Shown in pieces: positions 38,124-46,724 of a stretch of DNA of 64,000 nt. The stretch is taken from positions 372,001 through 436,000 of the forward strand of contig JACWDT010000001.1 in assembly GCA_014653985.1 (NCBI GenBank), written 5' to 3'. A program made the position numbers and the translations under genes. Source of the stretch: Pelagibacterales bacterium SAG-MED22 (GTDB taxonomy: Bacteria > Pseudomonadota > Alphaproteobacteria > Pelagibacterales > Pelagibacteraceae). Position 1 is the first letter of the stretch; each line of letters begins with the position of its first letter. The notes below the pieces were generated by a model, which did not search any database, was not told the origin of the DNA, and was given only the letters and a program-made list of their open reading frames with translations.

Positions 38124-39133
38124 AAGCTTCTAGATAAACTAAATGTTGTCAGATTTTTTAAAATTTCTTTTTCTTTACTATCTTTAAATACACTCAATGA
38201 ATTTGAAGCAAGATTAATATAATGTTGTGCTTTCTGGTAGCACTCATTTATAATTTTATGCTTACTTATTAAAGCAATTGTTTTATCTAAATCATCTTTA
38301 TCTCTAGTGTCTTTACTAAACATATTAATTAAGTTATTTTTTTCTTCGATTTCAAGTTTCTGGTAAAGTAAAATTATTGGAAGTGTAATTTTTCCTTCAA
38401 AAAAATCTTGTCCTATTTTTTTTCCAAATAATTTAAGCTCAGCGTTATAATCAAGTGTGTCATCAGCAATTTGGAAAGTAAGTCCAAGGTTTCTACCATA
38501 AAATTGAAGTGCATCTTTTTCTTTTTTATTACTATCAGATAAAATTGCACCAACCTTTGTAGCTGCTGCAAATAGCTCAGCAGTTTTTGCAGAAATAATT
38601 TTTAGGTAAGTCTCTTCGAGCATGTCGACTTCACCCTTATGTTGAAGCTGCAAAACTTCTCCTTGAGCTATTTTTGATGAGGTAGATGATAATAATTTTA
38701 GAACTTCTATATTGCCATCTTCAACCATCATCTCAAAACATCTACTTAGTAAATAGTCACCTACTAAAACTGATGAATGATTATTCCAAACTTTATTTAA
38801 AGTTTCTTTTCCTCTTCTAACCAAACCTTCATCTATAACGTCATCATGCATTAAAGTTGCACTATGAATTAATTCAACACATGCAGCTAAATTCACGTCT
38901 CTTGAACCTTTTGTATAACCACATAATTTTGCAGTTCCTAAAGTTAGTAGAGCTCTCAACCTCTTACCACCAGTTTTCATATGATAGCTAGTCATTTTTT
39001 GAACTAGCTCTACATCGCTAATTAATTTAGTTTTAATTTTTTCCTCAGTTAAAATAAGCTTTTCTTCAAGAGAGTCCTTTAACTGAAAATAAGAATTATT
39101 TATCTGATTTTTAAGCTGTACGACTGTTCCCAT
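38120..39133 (-). CDS. ispB: Long-chain all-trans polyprenyl diphosphate synthase (quinone side chain)
   Basis: A 337-residue prenyltransferase with LIHSATLMHDDVIDEGLVRRGKETLNKVW (first Asp-rich motif, about residues 88-116) and LTFQIADDTLDYNAELKLFGKKIGQDFFEGKITLPII (second motif, about 210-246). The small residue upstream of the first motif fits synthases making C40-C50 chains for ubiquinone. Exact chain length cannot be read from sequence. Separated from the divergent S49 peptidase gene by 114 bases. Confidence 0.9.
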   Translation of the reverse strand: MGTVVQLKNQINNSYFQLKDSLEEKLILTEEKIKTKLISDVELVQKMTSYHMKTGGKRLRALLTLGTAKLCGYTKGSRDVNLAACVELIHSATLMHDDVIDEGLVRRGKETLNKVWNNHSSVLVGDYLLSRCFEMMVEDGNIEVLKLLSSTSSKIAQGEVLQLQHKGEVDMLEETYLKIISAKTAELFAAATKVGAILSDSNKKEKDALQFYGRNLGLTFQIADDTLDYNAELKLFGKKIGQDFFEGKITLPIILLYQKLEIEEKNNLINMFSKDTRDKDDLDKTIALISKHKIINECYQKAQHYINLASNSLSVFKDSKEKEILKNLTTFSLSRSF

Positions 39134-39179
39134 ATTAAATTTAAACTAGTATAATTAACTTTTATTTATTACTTATCAA

Positions 39180-39207
39180 TTGACGCACCTTATTCTTCAA
39201 TTATAAG
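39180..39207 (+). promoter_or_regulatory. Predicted sigma-70 promoter for the S49 peptidase-glyQS-ppdK run
   Basis: TTGACG at 39180-39185, a 16-base spacer and TATAAG at 39202-39207, about 40 bases upstream of the ATG at 39248. It is among the best promoter matches in the window and lies in a divergent intergenic region where a promoter is expected. Confidence 0.5.
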
Positions 39208-39247
39208 TAGTCTTTATATTCAACTAATAATTCTATAAGAAATATTT

Positions 39248-40051
39248 ATGTTCTCTTTTTTTAAAAAGAAAAAAATAGTAGCTCATCTAAAGCTGAGTGG
39301 TGTGATTGGAAATGCAGGAAAATTTAAACAGGGTATAGACTTTGCTGGGCAGGAGGAGATAATTAAAAAAGCTTTTTCATTGAAAAAAGCCAAATGTGTT
39401 GCAATTACCATAAATTCACCAGGGGGATCACCTGTTCAATCTCACTTAATTTATAGTTTTATTAGACAGCAAGCTAAAAAAAATAATAAGCATGTAATAG
39501 TATTTGCAGAGGATGTTGCTGCATCTGGAGGCTATCTTATAGCATGTGCTGGGGACGAAATTTATGCAAATTCAAGTTCTATTATCGGATCTATTGGAGT
39601 TATTTATTCATCATTTGGTTTTACAGAATTAATAAAAAAAATTGGTGTTGAGAGAAGAGTTCATACTGCTGGTAAAAATAAAAGTACTCTCGATCCCTTT
39701 CTTGAAGAAAAGAATGAAGATATAGAAAGACTTAAAAATATTCAATTAGACTTACATAAAGATTTTATTGATGTTGTTGAAAAAAGTAGAGGCACTAAGT
39801 TAAAAAAATCTGATATCGAACTATTTTCTGGTGAATTTTGGTCAGGAAGTAAATCAAAGACTTTAGGATTAATAGATGGAATAGGAAACGCCCACGAAAT
39901 TTTGAAAGAAAAGTATGGAGATGATGTAACAATTAAAAAATTTGAAAAGACCAAAGGATGGTTAAGTCAAAAACTTTCTTCCTCTAATCAAGTAGATCAA
40001 TTTGCAAATATTTTAGATGAGAGGTCAATCTGGCAAAGATATGGTTTCTAA
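39248..40051 (+). CDS. S49-family peptidase (SppA/SohB-like)
   Basis: A 267-residue serine protease of the signal-peptide-peptidase A family. [22 protein letters not shown] (about residues 53-74) forms the ClpP-like fold core. The nucleophile is S93 in [10 protein letters not shown] and the likely general base is K145 in [10 protein letters not shown]. There is no N-terminal membrane helix, so it may be cytoplasmic or peripheral. The C-terminus overlaps the beginning of glyQ. It probably degrades leftover signal peptides or small proteins. Confidence 0.87.
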   Translation: MFSFFKKKKIVAHLKLSGVIGNAGKFKQGIDFAGQEEIIKKAFSLKKAKCVAITINSPGGSPVQSHLIYSFIRQQAKKNNKHVIVFAEDVAASGGYLIACAGDEIYANSSSIIGSIGVIYSSFGFTELIKKIGVERRVHTAGKNKSTLDPFLEEKNEDIERLKNIQLDLHKDFIDVVEKSRGTKLKKSDIELFSGEFWSGSKSKTLGLIDGIGNAHEILKEKYGDDVTIKKFEKTKGWLSQKLSSSNQVDQFANILDERSIWQRYGF

Positions 40052-40931
40052 AAATAAAAATAAAACAAAACAAAAACAAAAATTTCAAACCTTTCAAGAA
40101 ACTATTTTAAATCTTCAAAAATTTTGGAGCAAACAAGGATGTATTATTCTTCAGCCATACGATATGGAAGTTGGAGCTGGCACGTTCCATCCTGCTACAA
40201 CTCTTAGATCGTTGGGTACTCAACCATGGAAAACTGCTTATGTTCAGCCATCAAGAAGACCCACCGATGGTAGATATGGTGAAAATCCTAATAGACTTCA
40301 ACATTATTATCAATTTCAAGTTTTGATTAAACCTTCTCCTGAAAACATAAAAAGGCTATATCTAAATAGTCTTACTACAATTGGAATACATCACAATGAT
40401 CATGATATTAGATTCGTTGAAGATGACTGGGAAAGTCCTACATTAGGTGCAGCTGGGTTAGGTTGGGAGGTTTGGTGTGATGGAATGGAGATTACTCAAT
40501 TCACTTACTTTCAACAGATGGCGGGCTATGAATGTAAACCAGTTTCAGTAGAAATTACATATGGTTTAGAGAGAATCTGTATGTTTACCCAACAAAAAAA
40601 AAATGTCTACGATTTATTGTGGAATGATGAGAATATAAAATACAGAGAAGTTTTTCACCAAGCTGAAAAAGAGTTTTCTGCTTATAATTTTGAGCATGCT
40701 AATGTTGAACAATTATTTAAAATGTTTGATATGCATGAGTCAGAAGCAAAATCATTAGTTGAAAAAAAAGTTTCATTACCTGCATATGATCAATGTTTAA
40801 AAGCAAGCCACGTGTTTAATGTTTTAGATGCGAGGGGAGCAATAAGTGTTGCGCAAAGAGCAGGTTATATTGGAAGAATTCGTGACATCACTAAGTCTGC
40901 TGCTGGGATTTGGATAGATAGTCAAAATTAA
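40041..40931 (+). CDS. glyQ: Glycyl-tRNA synthetase alpha subunit
   Basis: A 296-residue class II synthetase subunit. Core: [45 protein letters not shown], then [39 protein letters not shown] (motif 2 region) and [24 protein letters not shown]. It is the catalytic part of the alpha2beta2 enzyme. The ATG at 40041 is favoured; an earlier in-frame ATG at 40017 would add 8 residues deeper into the peptidase gene. glyS follows after 2 bases. Confidence 0.96.
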   Translation: MVSKNKNKTKQKQKFQTFQETILNLQKFWSKQGCIILQPYDMEVGAGTFHPATTLRSLGTQPWKTAYVQPSRRPTDGRYGENPNRLQHYYQFQVLIKPSPENIKRLYLNSLTTIGIHHNDHDIRFVEDDWESPTLGAAGLGWEVWCDGMEITQFTYFQQMAGYECKPVSVEITYGLERICMFTQQKKNVYDLLWNDENIKYREVFHQAEKEFSAYNFEHANVEQLFKMFDMHESEAKSLVEKKVSLPAYDQCLKASHVFNVLDARGAISVAQRAGYIGRIRDITKSAAGIWIDSQN

Positions 40932-40933
40932 AA

Positions 40934-43003
40934 ATGTCTGAGTTTTTTTTAGAACTATTTAGCGAGGAAATACCTGCGGGTCTTCAAAAAAATTTAAGGG
41001 AAAACTTATTGAAATCTTTCAACGATTTCTTTAAAGAAAAATTTATTTCATTTAAAAGAAGTTCTTCCTATTCAACCCCAAATAGATTGGTAATATTATT
41101 TGAAGGGCTTCAAAAACAAACAACTTTGAATTCTGAGGAAATAAAAGGTCCCAGTACAAAAGCCCCAGATCTAGCTATAGAGGGTTTTATACGATCAAAT
41201 CAAATTCTAAAACAAAATCTTTATGAAAAAGAAACAGAAAAAGGTAACTTTTTCTTCTTTAAAACAAAATCAAAAAAACTTTATACCCACGAGTTGTTAG
41301 AAGAGTTTGTTCCAAAAATATTAAATAAAATTCAATGGAAAAAATCAATGCGTTGGGGGAATTTTGGTTTAAATTGGGGTAGACCACTAAAGTCTATTTT
41401 GGCAATATTTAATAAAAAAACACTAATATTTAAGTTTCATCATATTCAGTCATCTAATTTAACTTTTGTAGATAAAGATTTTGAAGAAAAGAAAATAAAA
41501 ATTTCTGATTTTAAGAAATATAAAAATTTCTTTAAAAAGAAACAAATAATAATCGACCATACTGTAAGAAAAAAAATTATTGAAAAAAAATTTGATTTAC
41601 TTTTAAAAAAAAAAAATATTGTTATAGAACAAAATCCAAAACTATTGGAAGAGGTTGTTGATTTAATAGATCAGCCCAATGTTCTTGTTTGTCAGTTCGA
41701 TAAAAAGTTTTTAAAAATACCCAAAGAGATTTTAATAATCACCATGCAATACCATCAAAAGTATTTTCCTACTTTTGATAATAAGGGTAATATTACTAAC
41801 GAATTTTTAGTTATTTCAAACAAAAAAGATCTAAAAGGTTTAATAAAGCTAGGTAATGAGAGAGTAGTAGAAGCAAGACTTTCCGATGCAAAATTCTTTT
41901 GGCAAAAAGATAAATCTCAAAATTTAGTAAAACAAGTCTCAAATTTAAAATCTATGAATTATTTTAAAGGTTTGGGAAGTTATTTTGATAAAGTTCAAAG
42001 AATGAGAAAGCTTGGAGGAATACTTTCAGATGAACTATTAATAAGCAAAGAAAAAGTAGAATTATCAGCCTCAATCTCTAAAGTTGATTTATTATCTGAA
42101 CTGGTGGGTGAATTTCCTGAGCTTCAAGGGATAATGGGTGGTTATTTTTCTGAGGCACAAGGTTTTGACAAGGATGTAGCGCTATCAATAAGTGAACAAT
42201 ATTTACCCTCAGGATCTGGGTCTAAGATTCCCAAAAAGCCTTTTAGTATAGCACTAGCTCTATCAGACAAAATAGATACCCTTGTAGGTTTTTTTGGAAT
42301 TAACCAAAAGCCAACAAGTTCTAAAGACCCATTTGCACTTAGAAGACTAACTTTAGGAGTAATTAGAATAATTGTCGAAAACAAAAATCATATTAAAATA
42401 AGAGATTTGATTAACTATTCAGCTTCACTCTATATAGATCAAGGCTTTAAATTTGAAAATAAACTTCTTCAAAAAGAACTTTCTGAATTTTTAATGGACC
42501 GACTAAAATTCTATATGAAGGAAGAAAATATTCGAAATGATATTATTCAAGCATCTATCAATTCACATAATTTAGATCAACTTGTAGTAATTTTTGAAAA
42601 GGCAAAGTATTTAGACAAAATAATTTCTAAATCAAATGGACACGAATTAATATCAAGTTACAAAAGAGCCTCAAATATCTTGGAAAGTGAGTTGAAAGTA
42701 CAGAATTTTGATCTTTCAAATACAACTGACCCTGGTATTTTTAAAACGGATTTTGAAAAAAATTTGTTTAAAAAAATAAATGATTTAAGAAAATATTTTT
42801 CTTCAATTAATAAAGATGAAGTTTATTCTGAAACTTTAGATAACTTATTAGATGCCAAAAAAGTAATTAACGATTTTTTTGACAATGTTATAGTTAATGA
42901 TGTTGATCCTGGTATTCGAAAAAATAGACTAGAACTTATTCAAATCTTATGTAAAACTTTCAACAACTATGTTAATTTTTCTTTAGTAGACTCCCAAAAA
43001 TGA
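40934..43003 (+). CDS. glyS: Glycyl-tRNA synthetase beta subunit
   Basis: A 689-residue tRNA-binding subunit starting SEFFLELFSEEIPAGLQKNLRENL, the family hallmark, with EEVVDLIDQPNVLVCQFDKKFLKIPKEILIITMQYHQKYFPTFD and LSKVDLLSELVGEFPELQGIMGGYF-type HD-like middle, then SSKDPFALRRLTLGVIRI. An A-run of 12 bases (41605-41616) lies in the coding sequence. Its stop overlaps the ppdK ATG by 4 bases. Confidence 0.96.
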   Translation: MSEFFLELFSEEIPAGLQKNLRENLLKSFNDFFKEKFISFKRSSSYSTPNRLVILFEGLQKQTTLNSEEIKGPSTKAPDLAIEGFIRSNQILKQNLYEKETEKGNFFFFKTKSKKLYTHELLEEFVPKILNKIQWKKSMRWGNFGLNWGRPLKSILAIFNKKTLIFKFHHIQSSNLTFVDKDFEEKKIKISDFKKYKNFFKKKQIIIDHTVRKKIIEKKFDLLLKKKNIVIEQNPKLLEEVVDLIDQPNVLVCQFDKKFLKIPKEILIITMQYHQKYFPTFDNKGNITNEFLVISNKKDLKGLIKLGNERVVEARLSDAKFFWQKDKSQNLVKQVSNLKSMNYFKGLGSYFDKVQRMRKLGGILSDELLISKEKVELSASISKVDLLSELVGEFPELQGIMGGYFSEAQGFDKDVALSISEQYLPSGSGSKIPKKPFSIALALSDKIDTLVGFFGINQKPTSSKDPFALRRLTLGVIRIIVENKNHIKIRDLINYSASLYIDQGFKFENKLLQKELSEFLMDRLKFYMKEENIRNDIIQASINSHNLDQLVVIFEKAKYLDKIISKSNGHELISSYKRASNILESELKVQNFDLSNTTDPGIFKTDFEKNLFKKINDLRKYFSSINKDEVYSETLDNLLDAKKVINDFFDNVIVNDVDPGIRKNRLELIQILCKTFNNYVNFSLVDSQK

Positions 43004-45657
43004 AAAAGCTAATTTTAAATTTTAAATCAAAAGACAGCAAAAAAATTAAAATCCCCAAAAATTTTTTGGGTGGAAAAGGCGCCAATCTTTCAGAAATGGG
43101 TCGAATGGGATTACCAGTTCCACCTGGATTTACTATTTCTACAAAAGTATGTGATTTATTCTATAAAGATAAAAAAAAACTTAATAAAAATATAATCACA
43201 TCAATTAAAAAAGAATTAAAGGCTGTTGAAAAAGAAGTTTCAAAAAAATTTGGTGATTTAAAAAATCCATTACTACTCTCAGTCAGATCTGGAGCGAGAG
43301 TTTCTATGCCTGGCATGATGGATACAATTTTAAATTTAGGATTAAACGATAAAACTGTCAAAGCCCTGGCATCAAAAACCCTTAATGGTAGATTTGCCAA
43401 AGATAGTTACAGAAGGTTTATTCAAATGTATGGCAATGTAGTAATGGGAGTTGAAGGGTATCATTTTGAGGAATTAATCGAGAATTACAAACTTACAAAG
43501 GGTGTTTTGTTAGACACTGATTTAGATGAAAATGACTGGGATGGTTTAATAGAAGATTTTAAAAGAACAGTTAAGGAAAAAGCAAATAAAGATTTTCCAC
43601 AAGATGTTCATGAACAGCTGTTAGGAGCAATCAGTGCAGTATTTTTGTCTTGGGATAGTAAGAGAGCAAAAATCTATAGAAAATTAAATCACATACCTGC
43701 AGAGTGGGGTACAGCGGTTAATGTACAATCAATGGTTTTTGGAAACATGGGAGACGACTGTGCAACTGGTGTTGTTTTTACAAGAAATCCATCAGACGGT
43801 GAAAACGAAATTTATGGAGAATATTTAATTAATGCACAAGGAGAGGATGTTGTGGCTGGAACGAGAACTCCGCAATATATAACTAAAAAAGCTAGACAAA
43901 AAGCTAAAGTTAAAGCTCCATCAATGGAAGAGTCCATGCCTAAAGTTTATAAACAACTTTATAAGATCCTTAAAAAATTAGAAAAACACTACAAAGATAT
44001 GCAGGATGTAGAGTTCACAGTTGAGAATAAAAAGCTGTGGATGCTTCAAACACGTTCTGGAAAAAGAACTGCAAAATCTGCAGTTAAAATTGCAGTTGAT
44101 ATGGTTAAAGAAAAATTAATCTTAAAAAAAGAAGCTATATTAAGAATTGATCCACACTCACTTGATACACTTCTCCATCCAACTCTAGATGAAAAAAGCA
44201 CGATAAATGTAATTGCAAATGGCTTGCCTGCATCACCAGGTGCTGCCAGTGGTAAAGTTGTATTCACATCTGATGAAGCAGAAAGGCTAACATCCATGAT
44301 GCAGGACACAATATTAGTTAGAGTAGAAACCTCTCCTGAAGATATACAAGGAATGCATGCTGCTAAAGGAATACTAACTGCAAGAGGTGGAATGACAAGT
44401 CATGCAGCAGTTGTAGCAAGAGGAATGGGAAGGCCTTGTGTTTCTGGATCGAGTGAAATTGACATCAATTATGAAAATAAGTCATTTAAAACATCATTAA
44501 TGGAAATTAAAGAGGGAGATATAATAACAATAGACGGCTCAACAGGAAGAATAATCGAAGGCAGTGTTGCTACTGTAAAGCCAGAAATGTCTGGTGATTT
44601 TTCAAAATTAATGTCGTGGGCTGATAGCTACAGAAAATTAAAGATTAGAACAAATTCAGAAACCCCAAAAGATACTAAAACTGCAAAAGATTTTGGCGCC
44701 GAAGGTATTGGACTTTGCAGAACTGAGCACATGTTTTTTGATGAAGAGAGAATTTTATCTGTTAGGGAAATGATTCTTTCTAAAACCAAAGATGATAGAG
44801 CTAAAGCTTTAGATAAACTCTTACCACATCAAAAAAAAGACTTTACTGAAATTTTTAAGATTATGAATGGCTTACCAGTTACAGTAAGATTGTTGGATCC
44901 TCCACTACATGAATTTTTACCAAGAACAAATAAAGAAATTAGCGAATTAGCAGAAATTGTTAATCTTACGGTCAAAGAAGTTGAAACAAGGATTGAGGAA
45001 CTTCATGAACAAAATCCAATGCTAGGTCACAGAGGTTGCAGATTAGCTATATCATTTCCTGAAATATATGAGATGCAATGTAGAGCAATTTTCGAAGCAT
45101 TATGTGAGCTTAAAAAAAATAAAATTAAGTCAGCTTTTCCTGAAATAATGATACCTCTCGTTTCTACAGAGGCTGAAATTAAAATAATGAAACACTTAGT
45201 CAAAAGAATAGCAAGCGTGGTTCAAAAAGAAAATAAATTAAAAATAGACTTTATGGTCGGAACAATGATTGAGCTTCCAAGAGCAGCTATAAAGGCAAAA
45301 GAAATAGCAAAACATGCAGATTTCTTTAGTTTTGGAACAAATGATTTAACTCAAACTACTTTTGGAATAAGTAGAGATGATAGTGGAAAATTTTTAAACG
45401 ATTACTTAGAAAATAAAATATTTTCTATTGATCCTTTCGTATCAATTGATGAAGGGGTTTCAGATTTAGTTGAGATTGCTGTTGCAAGAGGTAAGAGCCA
45501 AAATAAAAATATCAAATTAGGGATATGTGGAGAGCACGGAGGTGATCCCAAAAGTATTTCTTTTTGTGCAAAAGTAGGACTTAATTATGTTTCTTGTTCC
45601 CCTTATAGAGTTCCAGTCGCTAGACTAGCTGCAGCACAAGCAGAGTTAAAAAAATAA
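43000..45657 (+). CDS. ppdK: Pyruvate, phosphate dikinase
   Basis: An 885-residue enzyme interconverting pyruvate + ATP + Pi with PEP + AMP + PPi. N-terminal ATP-grasp: GGKGANLSEMGRMGLPVPPGFTIS, LLSVRSGARVSMPGMMDTILNLGLN, and TGVVFTRNPSDGENEIYGEYL. The phosphohistidine loop is ARGGMTSHAAVVARGMGRPCV with H468. The C-terminal PEP domain has GLCRTEHMFF, GTMIELPRAA, SFGTNDLTQTTFGISRDD and the catalytic C866 in VSCSPYRVPVARL. It can make PEP for gluconeogenesis, matching the gap-pgk-fba cluster. Confidence 0.97.
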   Translation: MKKLILNFKSKDSKKIKIPKNFLGGKGANLSEMGRMGLPVPPGFTISTKVCDLFYKDKKKLNKNIITSIKKELKAVEKEVSKKFGDLKNPLLLSVRSGARVSMPGMMDTILNLGLNDKTVKALASKTLNGRFAKDSYRRFIQMYGNVVMGVEGYHFEELIENYKLTKGVLLDTDLDENDWDGLIEDFKRTVKEKANKDFPQDVHEQLLGAISAVFLSWDSKRAKIYRKLNHIPAEWGTAVNVQSMVFGNMGDDCATGVVFTRNPSDGENEIYGEYLINAQGEDVVAGTRTPQYITKKARQKAKVKAPSMEESMPKVYKQLYKILKKLEKHYKDMQDVEFTVENKKLWMLQTRSGKRTAKSAVKIAVDMVKEKLILKKEAILRIDPHSLDTLLHPTLDEKSTINVIANGLPASPGAASGKVVFTSDEAERLTSMMQDTILVRVETSPEDIQGMHAAKGILTARGGMTSHAAVVARGMGRPCVSGSSEIDINYENKSFKTSLMEIKEGDIITIDGSTGRIIEGSVATVKPEMSGDFSKLMSWADSYRKLKIRTNSETPKDTKTAKDFGAEGIGLCRTEHMFFDEERILSVREMILSKTKDDRAKALDKLLPHQKKDFTEIFKIMNGLPVTVRLLDPPLHEFLPRTNKEISELAEIVNLTVKEVETRIEELHEQNPMLGHRGCRLAISFPEIYEMQCRAIFEALCELKKNKIKSAFPEIMIPLVSTEAEIKIMKHLVKRIASVVQKENKLKIDFMVGTMIELPRAAIKAKEIAKHADFFSFGTNDLTQTTFGISRDDSGKFLNDYLENKIFSIDPFVSIDEGVSDLVEIAVARGKSQNKNIKLGICGEHGGDPKSISFCAKVGLNYVSCSPYRVPVARLAAAQAELKK

Positions 45658-45670
45658 TTATTTTAATTAG

Positions 45671-45695
45671 GGGGCGTTCTGTTGCCAGGTGCCCC
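45671..45695 (-). repeat. Copy 1 of the tmRNA-type GNRA hairpin (25 bases, exact repeat of 46425-46449)
   Basis: Read on the minus strand it folds as GGGGC ... CTG-GCAA-CAG ... GCCCC: a 5-bp outer stem, an internal loop, a 3-bp inner stem and a GCAA (GNRA) tetraloop. It is identical over 25 bases to the hairpin at the 3' end of tmRNA, in the same orientation, 754 bases away. The flanking 12 bases also resemble each other (AAAC...GTT(T/C) on the minus strand). There is no U-run, so it is not a standard terminator. Confidence 0.9.
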
Positions 45696-45762
45696 AAACT
45701 TTGTTTCTAGAATCCTTATATTTCAGCAATTAGCAATAATTAAATTACGTAAATTTTGCAAT

Positions 45763-45782
45763 AATTCCGAATAGATTCCGAG
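45763..45782 (+). repeat. Direct repeat unit 1: two ATTCCGA words 11 bases apart
   Basis: AATTCCGAATAGATTCCGAG carries ATTCCGA at 45764 and 45775, a spacing of one helical turn. 17 of 20 bases match the element at 46346-46365 beyond the lipoprotein gene. It could be a protein-binding site or part of a duplicated boundary. Confidence 0.7.
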
Positions 45783-45796
45783 TCAAAATTGACTCG
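45779..45796 (+). promoter_or_regulatory. Inverted repeat CGAGTCAA-AA-TTGACTCG upstream of the lipoprotein gene
   Basis: Perfect 8-base arms separated by two A residues, 32 bases before the ATG at 45828, overlapping the end of direct repeat unit 1. A two-base gap makes a DNA-binding (operator) role at least as likely as an RNA hairpin. Confidence 0.5.
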
Positions 45797-45827
45797 TAAT
45801 TTAATTTTTAAGTTGGTAACATTATTA

Positions 45828-46331
45828 ATGAGAAAATTACTTTTAGTAATAATTTTTTTAGGTCTTAATGGCTGCATGACTGCACAAGAAGCAGCTATGA
45901 AATATGACTCTCAGCCTGCATCTAAACTTTGCTATGACTATTTTAATTTACCTGATTATAATATTTGGCAACCTGATAGAAGAGCATCAATTATAAGAAG
46001 AAATCTTGATTGTTCTCCATACATGGCAAAAGCTTTAAGAGACAAAAGGGTTACAGAAGGATTAATAAGCTTAGGTCAAGCATTAAGCACTCCAACTCCA
46101 ACTACTAGCACCGGATATTCAACCTCAACAGGTTTTACAAAAGTTTGTTATTATAATGGTGTTGGCGGGCAATCTGCAATTACTGTGCCTTCAACGTCAA
46201 TATGTCCATTAACTCATACTCATAACATTTCTGGTTTTACTAAAATATGTAGTTATCCTAATGCAATGGGTGGACCGAAAGCATTAACAGTAAGCTCAAC
46301 TTCTATTTGTCCATTAACATATCCAAGATAA
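45828..46331 (+). CDS. Small predicted lipoprotein with duplicated Cys-containing C-terminal motif
   Basis: A 167-residue protein I do not recognise. A hydrophobic signal with lipobox LNGC (C16) predicts a lipoprotein. The middle has the charged tract NIWQPDRRASIIRRNLDC. After a Thr/Ser/Pro-rich linker come two related units, GFTKVCYYNG...TVPSTSICPLT (102-129) and GFTKICSYPN...TVSSTSICPLT (136-164), each with two cysteines. The ATG at 45828 is chosen; the in-frame TTG at 45789 would put charged residues ahead of the signal. The gene is flanked by the hairpin and ATTCCGA repeats, hinting at a cassette. Confidence 0.75.
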   Translation: MRKLLLVIIFLGLNGCMTAQEAAMKYDSQPASKLCYDYFNLPDYNIWQPDRRASIIRRNLDCSPYMAKALRDKRVTEGLISLGQALSTPTPTTSTGYSTSTGFTKVCYYNGVGGQSAITVPSTSICPLTHTHNISGFTKICSYPNAMGGPKALTVSSTSICPLTYPR

Positions 46332-46345
46332 AAATTTAAAATTTT

Positions 46346-46366
46346 AATTCCGAACACATTCCGAAT
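46346..46366 (+). repeat. Direct repeat unit 2: two ATTCCGA words 11 bases apart
   Basis: AATTCCGAACACATTCCGAA, with ATTCCGA at 46347 and 46358, is the partner of the element at 45763-45782. It lies 14 bases after the lipoprotein stop, so the two units bracket that gene. Confidence 0.7.
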
Positions 46367-46424
46367 CCCTTAGTTGTATTTTTCAAATGACGTTGATACT
46401 GCAAACTAAATTAACAAATGAGAA

Positions 46425-46449
46425 GGGGCGTTCTGTTGCCAGGTGCCCC
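46425..46449 (-). repeat. Copy 2 of the GNRA hairpin, at the tmRNA 3' end
   Basis: Exact 25-base match to 45671-45695, in the same orientation. It lies about 30 bases after the tag stop codon on the minus strand and probably forms the 3' structural end of the coding RNA piece. Confidence 0.9.
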
Positions 46450-46682
46450 GAACCCCGTTTGCTTAATTAACTAAGTTAATTAGGCAGCAAGTGCGTAACT
46501 TTCGTTAGCAATTATAAATTAGCCCGTCACGGTGGAACAATCCCGAACGAAAGAATAGCCTTTAGACATTCGTCGAATCTAGTTCACCCCCATAAGTTGT
46601 AATGGTGGAGGTGGTGGGTACTGCCCCCACGTCCGCAATGGTTATTACGAAATTCGTTTATCGTCGTAGTTGGAAAACCAAC
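46425..46682 (-). ncRNA. ssrA: Permuted two-piece tmRNA (alphaproteobacterial ssrA)
   Basis: Read on the minus strand, the acceptor piece comes first: a T-arm GTGGG-GGCAGTA-CCCAC, then CACCTCC, A and CCA ending at 46603. After an 11-base spacer (46602-46592) the coding piece opens with GGGGGTG (pairs with CACCTCC) and the tmRNA signature AGATTCGACG. The tag frame at 46509-46480 reads ANESYALAA then stop. The transcript ends near the GNRA hairpin at 46449-46425. The outer 5' boundary (about 46682) is estimated from the promoter. tmRNA releases stalled ribosomes and tags their products for proteolysis. Confidence 0.92.
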
Positions 46683-46688
46683 ATTATT

Positions 46689-46716
46689 AATATAAAAGGA
46701 ATTACAACAGATTCAA
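46689..46716 (-). promoter_or_regulatory. Predicted sigma-70 promoter of tmRNA
   Basis: On the minus strand, TTGAAT (46716-46711), a 16-base spacer and TATATT (46694-46689); initiation would fall near 46682, just ahead of the acceptor piece. It lies in the 5' leader of the divergent thyX gene, whose ATG is at 46725. Confidence 0.5.
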
Positions 46717-46724
46717 TAACAATC

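Noticed and set aside
45661-45700. Intrinsic terminator for ppdK on the plus strand
   Set aside because: The hairpin has a GC stem, but no T-run follows on either strand within a few bases, and its GNRA loop appears only when read on the minus strand; treated as a tmRNA-type repeat instead.
46602-46724. N-terminal extension of thyX to 46602
   Set aside because: This stretch is the tmRNA acceptor piece and its promoter on the other strand; ThyX homology begins after the ATG at 46725.
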